Below are positions 1-4,658 of a stretch of 6,745 bases of DNA, piece after piece. Every line of letters begins with the position of its first letter. Position 1 is the first letter of the stretch. A program made the translations under genes and the position numbers. The stretch lies in the NCBI GenBank assembly GCA_017456685.1, contig JAFTIV010000207.1:1-6745 (forward strand). The letters are read 5' to 3'. This stretch comes from Clostridia bacterium (GTDB taxonomy: Bacteria; Bacillota; Clostridia; Oscillospirales; CAG-272). The notes beneath the pieces were generated by a model, which was not told the origin of the DNA, searched no databases, and saw only the letters and a list, made by a program, of their open reading frames with translations.

Positions 1-480
1 AGAAGGGCAGGACTTCTTCACGATATCGGTAAGGCTGTTACCGCCGAGGTTGACGGTTCTCATGTTCAGCTCGGTGTTGAAATCGCAACAAAGTACCGTG
101 AGCACAAGGATATCATTCACGCAATCGAGGCTCACCACGGAGATGTTGAGGCACACTCTATCATCGCAGTTATCGTTCAGGCAGCAGATGCAATTTCAGC
201 CGCTCGCCCAGGCGCAAGACGCGAGAACCTCGAGAACTATATCAAGCGCCTTGAAAAGCTCGAGGAAATCGCAAAGAGCTTTGACGGCGTAGAAAAGACC
301 TTCGCAATTCAGGCAGGCCGTGAGGTAAGAATTATGGTTAAGCCTGAGCAAATCAACGACGACACAATGCCCCTCGTAGCTCGCGAAATCGTTAAAAAGA
401 TAGAGAGCGAAATGGAGTATCCAGGACAAATTAAGGTTAATCTTATTAGGGAGAGCCGTGTGATAGATTACGCCAAGTAG
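1..480 (+). CDS. rny: Ribonuclease Y, C-terminal part (5' end outside window)
   Basis: This is the 3' end of a gene read in frame from base 1; 159 codons and a TAG stop are visible. RNase Y is a membrane-anchored endoribonuclease that starts decay of many mRNAs in Firmicutes. The fragment opens in the HD phosphohydrolase domain, with the metal-binding His-Asp pair in LLHDIGK (fragment residues 5-11). It continues through the family-typical [26 protein letters not shown] and the conserved C-terminal block [13 protein letters not shown]/[12 protein letters not shown], ending RVIDYAK. The N-terminal membrane helix, coiled coil and KH domain lie outside the window. The downstream neighbour is ymdB, its usual partner. 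The last six codons and the stop form the left arm and loop of a perfect 18-bp palindrome. Identification is firm; only the truncation limits it. Confidence 0.96.
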   Translation, partial: RRAGLLHDIGKAVTAEVDGSHVQLGVEIATKYREHKDIIHAIEAHHGDVEAHSIIAVIVQAADAISAARPGARRENLENYIKRLEKLEEIAKSFDGVEKTFAIQAGREVRIMVKPEQINDDTMPLVAREIVKKIESEMEYPGQIKVNLIRESRVIDYAK

Positions 481-498
481 TTGGCGTAATCTATCACA
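459..498 (+). repeat. Perfect 18-bp palindrome spanning the rny stop codon
   Basis: Bases 459-476 pair perfectly with 481-498, leaving a 4-nt loop GTAG (477-480) that contains the TAG stop of rny. The left arm is coding sequence and the right arm is its exact inverted copy just after the stop. No T-tract follows, so it is not a classical intrinsic terminator. It could stabilise the mRNA 3' end or act with the following hairpins. It is the first unit of the hairpin array at 501-674. Confidence 0.9.
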
Positions 499-500
499 AC

Positions 501-674
501 GAAATCCGTCTTGCGACGGTTGAAATCTGCTTTGCAGATGAAATCGCTTCGCGGTGAAATCCAAAAAGGTTCGCTTTTTGGATTGAGTTAGACGGCTTTC
601 ATTTCAACGAGGCTTTGCCTCGATTTCATCCACGCACCGCGTGGATTTCAACCATACGAAGTATGGATTTCATT
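501..674. repeat. Hairpin array with GAAAT linkers (4 forward, 4 inverted)
   Basis: Short hairpins of unrelated sequence alternate with a constant linker. GAAAT linkers lie at 501, 522, 540 and 556. The inverted linker ATTTC lies at 601, 623, 645 and 667, exactly 22 nt apart in this half. Stems: 506-510/515-519 (CCGTC/GACGG), 525-530/534-539, 545-547/551-553 with flanking weak pairs, 559-568/574-583 (10 bp), 608-613/617-622, 628-635/639-646 (8 bp) and 652-657/661-666. Loops are 3-5 nt. The linker orientation flips between about 584 and 600. No protein is supported here. A related array in the same layout follows glmU at 6582-6657. The function is unknown. Confidence 0.88.
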
Positions 675-855
675 AAATGTAATTCAATGAAAACGGTGCC
701 AAGTGGCAAGCAAGTGCACGGCGCACGAGAAACAATGCGACAGTGGTCGCAATTTATCACGGCTGTAACAAATTATTCAACAAAAAGCGTTGATAGGGCA
801 CTCCTGTCAACGCTTTAAATCTCGGGGAAATCCCCATAGATAGGAAAGCTGGAAA
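675..855. other. Gene-free spacer before ymdB with degenerate hairpins
   Basis: No coding region is supported between the regular array and ymdB. Weaker hairpins continue: 714-717/723-726 (GTGC/GCAC) and 736-741/746-751 (TGCGAC/GTCGCA, loop AGTG). They lack the regular linkers and may be decayed array units. No convincing -35/-10 pair is visible, so ymdB may be read through from rny. The AGGAAAG at 842-848 is the likely ymdB ribosome-binding site. Confidence 0.5.
784..816. other. Strong hairpin upstream of ymdB
   Basis: A 10-bp stem (784-793 AAAGCGTTGA with 807-816 TCAACGCTTT) extends inward through AGG/CCT pairs to a small loop around 799-801. On the + strand only TTT AAAT follows, a poor T-tract. 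On the - strand the stem is followed by TTTTTG, so as an intrinsic terminator it would work better for leftward transcription. It sits 40 nt before ymdB and may instead be an mRNA processing or leader structure. Confidence 0.6.
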
Positions 856-1632
856 ATGAGCTTTAAAATTCTTGCAATAGGAGATATTTGCGGACCGAGC
901 GCGGTTGAATATCTCAAGGACAAATTATGGGCGCTAAGGCGCGAGCACGGGGCTGATATGGTTATTGCCAACGGTGAGAACTGTGCTGAGCCAAATGGCA
1001 TTGACAAGCAGAGCGCTATGGCGCTTTTCGAAAGCGGGGTTGATGTTATAACAACAGGCAATCATGTTTATCGAAAGTCGAGCGTTTACTCGTATCTTGA
1101 CGACGAGGCGTTTATTCTTCGCCCGCTTAATTTCCCGTCGCAGAGCCCTGGTCACGGGGACTGCATAATCAAGATTAACGGCTACAGGGTGCTTTGTCTT
1201 AATGTGCTTGGTAGTGCGTATATGGACGCAGATGCCTCTCCCTTTGAGGCGGTTGAGCGCGCCCTTTTACGAAACGAGGGTGCGTATGATTTTGCCGTTT
1301 TAGATGTGCACGCGGAGGCGACGGGAGAGAAGCGCGCGCTTGCGTACGAATTTGCCTCTCGGCTTAGCGTGTGCTTTGGAACTCACACACATGTTCAAAC
1401 AAATGATGCGTGCGTGCTTGAGGGCCGTGTTGCGTATGTTACAGACATAGGCATGGTTGGCGCAAATGACAGTATTCTTGGTGTCAAGAAGGAATGTGTT
1501 ATTCACAGGCTAAAAACAAAAATGCTCTCGCGCTTCGACTTTGCACAGGGCGAAATCGAGGGTAACGGAGCAATTTTTGAAATAGATACCGACACAGGGC
1601 GCGCCCTTTCGTGTCGCGTAATTAAATTTTAA
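856..1632 (+). CDS. ymdB: YmdB-family metallophosphodiesterase (2',3'-cyclic nucleotide phosphodiesterase)
   Basis: The product has 258 residues, close to the 264 of B. subtilis YmdB. Family members are dimetal phosphodiesterases that hydrolyse 2',3'-cyclic nucleotides and affect biofilm and motility decisions. The metal-site motifs are all present: GDICG (Asp10), NGEN (Glu41, Asn42), TTGNHVY (Asn69, His70), DVHAEATGEKRA (His152) and GTHTHVQTND (His177, His179), followed by TDIGMVG. These align with B. subtilis positions by a constant shift of two. Small departures from the usual family text are GNHVY instead of GNHTWD and TDIGMVG instead of TDVGMTG; neither removes a ligand. The ATG is preceded by AGGAAAG at 842-848. 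The protein is cytosolic, with no signal peptide. It follows rny, as in many Firmicutes, and galK begins 10 nt after its stop. No frameshift is seen. Confidence 0.95.
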   Translation: MSFKILAIGDICGPSAVEYLKDKLWALRREHGADMVIANGENCAEPNGIDKQSAMALFESGVDVITTGNHVYRKSSVYSYLDDEAFILRPLNFPSQSPGHGDCIIKINGYRVLCLNVLGSAYMDADASPFEAVERALLRNEGAYDFAVLDVHAEATGEKRALAYEFASRLSVCFGTHTHVQTNDACVLEGRVAYVTDIGMVGANDSILGVKKECVIHRLKTKMLSRFDFAQGEIEGNGAIFEIDTDTGRALSCRVIKF

Positions 1633-1642
1633 GGAGATTTTT

Positions 1643-2920
1643 ATGAAAACGACAGAGCTTTTGAATTTTGTTAAGGCAGGCTCACTTGATGCAAGGCTTG
1701 CCGAGATTTACGGAAAAGAGGCTACAGAGGCTCAAAGAGAGCGCTATGCCGAGGCAATTGCCGAGTTTTCCACCATTTATGGTGAGCGCGAGTGTGAGCT
1801 TTTCTCCGTTCCCGGCAGAAGCGAGATTTCGGGAAATCACACCGACCATAACTTTGGCAAGGTGCTTGCGGGCTCAATTAACCTTGATATTATCGCGGTT
1901 GCATCAAAAACAGACGATGGCTTAATCCGCATCAAGAGCAAGGGCTTTCCCGAGGACTGTGTCGATATTACTACATATACAGAGCCAAACGAGAGCGACT
2001 ATTTTAAGTCGGGCGCGCTTATTGCGGGTATGTCAAGGGCATTTGCCGACCTCGGCTTAAAAACAGGCGGTTATGTGGCTTATACAACCTCTAATGTATT
2101 CAAGGGCTCAGGACTTTCCTCGTCCGCTGCGTTTGAGGTTATGATAGGTAACATTCTCAACTATCTCTACAACGAGGGCAGGGTTGACAATGTTGAAATT
2201 GCAAAGATGGCACAGTTTGCCGAGAACAAGTTCTTTGGCAAGCCCTGCGGACTTATGGATCAGGTTGCCTGTGCGGTTGGTGGCTTTGTTGCTATCGACT
2301 TTGAAAAGGCAGGCTCTCCTGTTATTGAAAAGATTGCCTTTGACCTTAGCGCAGAGGGCTATTCGCTTTGTATTGTAAACACAGGTGGCAACCACGCGGA
2401 CCTCAACGAGGATTACGCATCTGTTCCCGCCGAGATGAAATCTGTTGCTAAATACTTTGGCAAAAGCGTTCTTCGTGAGCTTGATGCTGACACCGTTCTT
2501 GCGAGTGCAAGGGAGCTTCGCGAGGCTGTAGGTGACAGAGCCGTGCTTCGTGCAATCCACTTCTTTAACGAAAACGAGCGCGTAGATGTGCAGAAAAAGG
2601 CGCTTCTTGCAGGCGACATTGACACCTTCTTTGAGTATGTTCTTCGCTCGGGTCGCTCGTCATATATGTACCTTCAAAATGTATTCACCACAAAGAATGT
2701 AAGAGAGCAAGGACTCTCCTTAGCTCTTGCAATAACCGACAACATAATGTCTGGCAAAAAAGGCGCCTTCCGTGTTCACGGAGGAGGCTTTGCAGGCACA
2801 ATTCAAGCCTTCGTACCAAACGACTCCGTAGCCGAGTACAAGCAAGCGATTGATAGTGCCTTTGGTAACGGCGCGTGTTATGTGTTGAAGATTCGCTCGC
2901 TCGGCGCTTCTAAGGTCTAA
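1643..2920 (+). CDS. galK: Galactokinase-like GHMP sugar kinase
   Basis: The product has 425 residues and carries the galactokinase layout. The N-terminal sugar-binding signature is PGRSEISGNHTDHNFG (57-72). The GHMP ATP-binding loop is GSGLSSSAA (155-163). CGLMDQ (202-207) supplies the probable catalytic base Asp206, and the C-terminal motif is HGGGFAGTIQAF (379-390). Arg59 matches the arginine that assists catalysis in galactokinases, which phosphorylate galactose at C1 for the Leloir pathway. The signature is divergent: the usual GEHTDYN reads GNHTDHN, so the glutamate that contacts the sugar is asparagine (Asn65). Another sugar is therefore possible. No galT or galE is nearby. AAGGAG overlaps the ymdB stop region and sets the ATG, arguing for one transcript with ymdB. 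The last codons (TCT AAG GTC TAA) are the inverted copy of a motif repeated three times downstream. It is cytosolic. Confidence 0.85.
   Translation: MKTTELLNFVKAGSLDARLAEIYGKEATEAQRERYAEAIAEFSTIYGERECELFSVPGRSEISGNHTDHNFGKVLAGSINLDIIAVASKTDDGLIRIKSKGFPEDCVDITTYTEPNESDYFKSGALIAGMSRAFADLGLKTGGYVAYTTSNVFKGSGLSSSAAFEVMIGNILNYLYNEGRVDNVEIAKMAQFAENKFFGKPCGLMDQVACAVGGFVAIDFEKAGSPVIEKIAFDLSAEGYSLCIVNTGGNHADLNEDYASVPAEMKSVAKYFGKSVLRELDADTVLASARELREAVGDRAVLRAIHFFNENERVDVQKKALLAGDIDTFFEYVLRSGRSSYMYLQNVFTTKNVREQGLSLALAITDNIMSGKKGAFRVHGGGFAGTIQAFVPNDSVAEYKQAIDSAFGNGACYVLKIRSLGASKV
2909..2920 (+). repeat. Inverted copy of the downstream repeat tail, inside the galK end
   Basis: The 12-mer TCTAAGGTCTAA, which contains the last three codons and stop of galK, is the exact reverse complement of TTAGACCTTAGA. 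That 12-mer ends each of the three structured units at 3019-3030, 3140-3151 and 3245-3256. The pair could form a terminal inverted repeat of an inserted element or a long-range RNA stem. Confidence 0.8.
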
Positions 2921-3030
2921 TAAGCTTCGTTATACTGCGTTGCTCCTGCACTGCGACCTCGACTATCACAAGATAGCCATCGTCCTCAGTGTGCGGTGCG
3001 CCTTGTCTAACTTGCTTCTTAGACCTTAGA
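2921..3030 (+). repeat. Structured tandem repeat, unit A
   Basis: This is the first of three related non-coding units after galK. It carries the shared GCGTTGCTCC block, an outer stem 2949-2953/2987-2991 (CACTG/CAGTG), an inner hairpin 2963-2967/2972-2976 (CTATC/GATAG), the shared GACCTCG and CCATCG flanks, and a 33-nt tail (2998-3030) running from GCGCCTTGTCT to TTAGACCTTAGA. The tail's CCTTAG and the CTAAGG after it (3024-3029/3031-3036) form a palindrome around one base. No ORF with a ribosome-binding site is seen. Confidence 0.8.
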
Positions 3031-3151
3031 CTAAGGCTTAATTAACGGCGAAATACGGCGTTGGGCTTCGCGCACGACCTCGTCGTATGACAATACGCCA
3101 TCGTCCGTGGGCTCCAGTCCGCCTTGTCTTTCTTGTTCCTTAGACCTTAGA
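3031..3151 (+). repeat. Structured tandem repeat, unit B
   Basis: This is the second copy, with the same order of parts: GGCG TTG (3057-3063), outer stem 3073-3076/3106-3109 (CACG/CGTG), the GACCTCG flank, inner hairpin 3084-3088/3093-3097 (CGTAT/ATACG), the CCATCGTCC flank, and a tail ending TTAGACCTTAGA at 3140-3151. GGCG (3057-3060) can close with CGCC (3120-3123). Stem sequences differ from unit A but still pair. Confidence 0.8.
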
Positions 3152-3256
3152 ACACAGCGAGGCGTTGCTCCTCGTGGGTAATCTCGGCGTATGCCATATA
3201 CGCCATCGCCTACCTACTGTGGTGCGCCTTGTCTTTCTTGTTCCTTAGACCTTAGA
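3152..3256 (+). repeat. Structured tandem repeat, unit C
   Basis: This third copy is the best folded. A closing stem AGGCG/CGCCT joins 3160-3164 to 3225-3229. The outer stem 3174-3180/3211-3217 (GTGGGTA/TACCTAC) has one G-U pair. The inner hairpin is 3186-3192/3198-3204 (GGCGTAT/ATACGCC). The 33-nt tail 3224-3256 is nearly the same as in units A and B. A short stem AAGGC/GCCTT (3259-3263/3267-3271) follows. Confidence 0.8.
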
Positions 3257-3303
3257 CCAAGGCTCTGCCTTTATTTGAAGCTTTATAAAACAACCCAAGA
3301 AAC

Positions 3304-3330
3304 CCGCCCTCTAAGGGCGGATTTTGTTTT
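3304..3330 (+). terminator. Rho-independent terminator after the ymdB-galK unit
   Basis: Stem CCGCCC (3304-3309) pairs with GGGCGG (3315-3320) around loop TCTAA, followed by ATTTTGTTTT. This is a textbook intrinsic terminator on the + strand. It ends transcription coming from galK after the three structured repeats, so those repeats would be transcribed. Confidence 0.9.
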
Positions 3331-3341
3331 ACATATTCTTA

Positions 3342-3393
3342 GGTAAGTAAGGTACTTAACTTACCTTTTTGAGAAAAAAGAGAACAAAAAGCA
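3342..3393. repeat. Left 52-bp direct repeat flanking the XRE/SLOG module
   Basis: The sequence starts GGTAAGTAAGG and ends GAACAAAAAGCA. It matches 4526-4576 at every base except one A missing from an A-run in the second copy. It begins with an imperfect palindrome, GGTAAGT (3342-3348) against ACTTACC (3359-3365), followed by TTTTT. Each copy is followed at once by an unrelated terminator hairpin. It may be a target or attachment-site duplication, or a repeated terminator-associated element. Confidence 0.9.
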
Positions 3394-3397
3394 AGAG

Positions 3398-3424
3398 AAA
3401 AAGCGCGGAAAATCCGCGCTTTTT
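3398..3424 (-). terminator. Bidirectional terminator at the end of the XRE genes
   Basis: A 12-bp stem (3398-3409 with 3413-3424, core AGCGCGGA/TCCGCGCT) surrounds loop AAA. T-runs occur on both strands. On the - strand it starts right at the stop codon of the small XRE gene, so it would end that transcript. Confidence 0.88.
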
Positions 3425-3626
3425 ATTTCTTATAATATTCGGCAAACAAATCGTTTGGCGTGCATTCCAAAATGTCGCAAATAGCCTTAAGGTTTTCAAA
3501 CTTTATCGAGCTTGTCTCGTTTTCAACTATTCTTTTAAAGTTTTGATAGCTTAGCCCAAGTTGAATATAAAGCCAATATCTCGTTTTTCCCTTTTCCTTT
3601 AATATTTCATCTATTCGAAAATGCAT
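3423..3626 (-). CDS. Small XRE/Cro-type HTH DNA-binding protein
   Basis: The product has 67 residues, essentially one helix-turn-helix domain: MHFRIDEILKEKGKTRYWL, then YIQLGLSYQNFKRIVENETSSIKFENLKAICDILECTPNDLFAEYY. This matches the Cro/C1-type fold, with the recognition helix around LSYQNFKRIV and the conserved LKAICDILECTPNDLF end. The start at 3626 is chosen because GAGGG lies 7 nt upstream of it (3634-3638). An in-frame ATG at 3644 would add six residues but has no ribosome-binding site and would place GAGGG inside the gene. It lies 53 nt behind the larger XRE gene on the same strand and is probably co-transcribed. The likely role is transcriptional control of the module; the target is inferred only. 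Confidence 0.8.
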   Translation of the reverse strand: MHFRIDEILKEKGKTRYWLYIQLGLSYQNFKRIVENETSSIKFENLKAICDILECTPNDLFAEYYKK

Positions 3627-3679
3627 ACAATTTCCCTCACTCATTATACGACAAAAGCATCACAAGCCTTTGTGTGCGC

Positions 3680-3922
3680 TTATTTGATTTCTTGCTCTAA
3701 ATTTGCAAATTTTTCAGTATTGAAAAACTCAACTATAGAAATTCCAAATCCGTCGCACAGCATTTTTAGAGTCACTATGCCAGGGTTCTTGCTTTTTCCG
3801 TAAAGAATGTTTTTAATTGTAGATGGCGCAACAGCGGATTCCATTGCCAATTTATGAATTGACATCTTCTTTTCCTCGCATAATTGCAAAAGCCTATTTT
3901 TAACAACTGAGTAAATGTCCAC
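3680..3922 (-). CDS. XRE-family transcriptional regulator
   Basis: The product has 80 residues and is a complete Cro/C1 helix-turn-helix protein: VVKNRLLQLCEEKKMSIHKLAMESAVAPSTIKNILYGKSKNPGIVTLKMLCDGFGISIVEFF, ending FANLEQEIK. The helix-turn-helix runs about residues 20-45, with SAVAPSTIKNI as recognition helix. This form, including the LEQEIK end, is common on clostridial mobile and accessory loci. The start is GTG at 3922, supported by AAGGAG 7 nt upstream (3932-3937). The gene diverges from the SLOG gene, and a GGCTA-ATTA-TAGCC palindrome covers its probable -10 box, which suggests autoregulation. It is a cytosolic DNA-binding protein. The regulator class is firm; its operator and ligand are inferred. 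Confidence 0.85.
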   Translation of the reverse strand: MDIYSVVKNRLLQLCEEKKMSIHKLAMESAVAPSTIKNILYGKSKNPGIVTLKMLCDGFGISIVEFFNTEKFANLEQEIK

Positions 3923-3947
3923 TTTTTAGCTCCTTAACAAAAATATA

Positions 3948-3961
3948 GGCTAATTATAGCC
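3948..3961 (-). promoter_or_regulatory. Operator-like palindrome over the XRE -10 box
   Basis: GGCTA (3948-3952), ATTA, TAGCC (3957-3961) is a perfect inverted repeat. On the - strand it contains TATAAT (bases 3958-3953), a consensus -10 box about 31 nt before the GTG of the XRE gene. The matching -35 is weak. A repressor bound here would block its own promoter. Confidence 0.6.
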
Positions 3962-3969
3962 AATTTTTC

Positions 3970-3998
3970 TTGACAACATGGGCTATATATGGTACAAT
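3970..3998 (+). promoter_or_regulatory. Sigma-A type promoter for the SLOG gene
   Basis: TTGACA (3970-3975) and TACAAT (3993-3998) are separated by exactly 17 nt, a near-consensus housekeeping promoter pointing right. AAGGAG (4020-4025) and the ATT-start SLOG gene follow, giving a leader of about 25-30 nt. Confidence 0.8.
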
Positions 3999-4014
3999 TG
4001 GACTATAAATAGCC
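3981..4014 (+). promoter_or_regulatory. Second, wide-spaced GGCTAT...ATAGCC operator candidate
   Basis: GGCTAT (3981-3986) in the promoter spacer and ATAGCC (4009-4014) downstream of the -10 repeat the half-sites of the palindrome at 3948-3961. They bracket the -10 and probable transcription start of the SLOG gene. This is consistent with repression of the SLOG promoter by one of the adjacent XRE proteins. The half-sites are seen; binding is inferred. Confidence 0.5.
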
Positions 4015-4032
4015 TGTATAAGGAGAAAAACG

Positions 4033-4482
4033 ATTACGATAATCACATTTTGTGGACATTCAAGCTATATAAAGAACGTTCAAGATGAAAAAAGGGTTTT
4101 AGATATATTAGAAAGCCGAGTTGGCAATTCTTTATGTGATTTTTATCTTGGTGGCTATGGCGCCTTTGACAGCTTTGCATACGATTGCGCAAAAAAATTC
4201 AAAAGAAATCACCCTTCTGCTAAGCTGATTTTTGTAACTCCCTATCAAGACGAGGGCTACAACAGTCGCAAGCGTGAGCTTTTTGACCTTATTGTTTATC
4301 CCGAGCTTGAAAAAATCCCTAAAAAATACGCTATTTCTCACAGAAACAAATGGATGATAGGCAAAGCAGACATTATCATTGCTTATATTACCCATAAATT
4401 CGGTGGCGCATTCAAAAGCTATCATTATGCCAAGCAGAAAGGAAAGGAAATATTTAATTTAGCCGACTCTTTCCCATTGTAA
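4033..4482 (+). CDS. SLOG-family nucleotide-binding-fold protein with ATT start
   Basis: This open frame of 149 codons contains no ATG, GTG or TTG near its beginning, so ordinary ORF calling misses it. It begins ATT ACG ATA ATC ACA, seven nt after a perfect AAGGAG (4020-4025) and behind a strong promoter. An in-frame stop at 4006-4008 excludes a longer form, and the first in-frame ATG is at residue 108. The product reads TFCGHS (5-10), FYLGGYGAFD (37-46), LIFVTPY (65-71), VYPELEKIP (88-96), YAISHRNKWMIGKADIIIAYITHKFGGA (99-126) and GKEIFNLA (137-144). It is a full-length Rossmann-like SLOG protein related to the DprA/LOG group, with glycine-rich loops GGYG and GGA. Such domains are thought to bind nucleotides or their derivatives; some work in antiviral systems, but many have no known role. 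No effector domain or membrane segment is fused. It diverges from the two XRE regulators. Confidence 0.85.
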   Translation: MTIITFCGHSSYIKNVQDEKRVLDILESRVGNSLCDFYLGGYGAFDSFAYDCAKKFKRNHPSAKLIFVTPYQDEGYNSRKRELFDLIVYPELEKIPKKYAISHRNKWMIGKADIIIAYITHKFGGAFKSYHYAKQKGKEIFNLADSFPL

Positions 4483-4487
4483 CAAAA

Positions 4488-4503
4488 GGTGCTAAAGAGC
4501 ACC
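4488..4503 (+). other. Small hairpin after the SLOG gene
   Basis: GGTGCT (4488-4493) pairs with AGCACC (4498-4503) around tetraloop AAAG, five nt after the SLOG stop. No T-tract follows, so it is a 3'-end stem rather than a clear terminator. Confidence 0.6.
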
Positions 4504-4525
4504 AATGGCATATTTCCAAGCAAAT

Positions 4526-4576
4526 GGTAAGTAAGGTACTTAACTTACCTTTTTGAGAAAAAGAGAACAAAAAGCA
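4526..4576. repeat. Right 51-bp direct repeat flanking the XRE/SLOG module
   Basis: This is the second copy of the repeat at 3342-3393 in the same orientation, differing by one A in a homopolymer run. The segment between the copies is about 1.13 kb and holds exactly the XRE-XRE/SLOG genes and the module's own terminator. No recombinase or transposase is present in the window. Confidence 0.9.
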
Positions 4577-4606
4577 GGGCGCTCTAAGTAGAGAGCCCTG
4601 CTTGCT
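4574..4606 (-). terminator. Bidirectional terminator between SLOG and SGNH genes
   Basis: GCAGGGC (4574-4580) pairs with GCCCTGC (4595-4601). After a G/A mismatch, CTCT (4582-4585) pairs with AGAG (4590-4593) around loop AAGT. On the - strand TTTTT follows directly, ending the pth to SGNH operon. On the + strand TTGCTTTTT follows, so it can also stop SLOG transcription. Confidence 0.88.
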
Positions 4607-4658
4607 TTTTATATTCCTTGTGCGCTTTTCTTTTCAGCAAAGAAAGGTGTATTTCTTT

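Noticed and set aside
196..564. 122-codon - strand frame over the rny end
   Set aside because: This is a shadow of rny on the opposite strand, and its start lies in the hairpin array.
501..674. CRISPR array
   Set aside because: The constant part is only about 5-7 nt, spacers are self-complementary hairpins, and orientation flips midway. No cas gene is present.
501..674. Series of intrinsic terminators
   Set aside because: None of the hairpins is followed by a proper T-tract, and several stems are only 3-6 bp.
615..818. 67-codon open frame over the hairpin array
   Set aside because: Its codons are hairpin arms and linkers, it has no ribosome-binding site, and the composition follows the repeat pattern.
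3627..3644. Longer start (ATG at 3644) for the small XRE protein
   Set aside because: There is no Shine-Dalgarno before it, and GAGGG sits ideally for the ATG at 3626. The extra residues MSEGNC are not part of the HTH fold.
4132..4425. 97-codon open frame on the - strand
   Set aside because: It is antisense to the SLOG gene. The + strand frame carries the conserved motifs, a promoter and AAGGAG, while the - strand frame has no such support.
4033..4482. Pseudogene because of the missing ATG
   Set aside because: The frame is open from start to stop with all conserved blocks. The promoter and ribosome-binding site are intact, so a rare start codon is at least as likely as decay.
3342..4576. 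Classical insertion sequence or complete phage
   Set aside because: There is no transposase, integrase or structural gene. Only regulators and one SLOG gene lie between the repeats.
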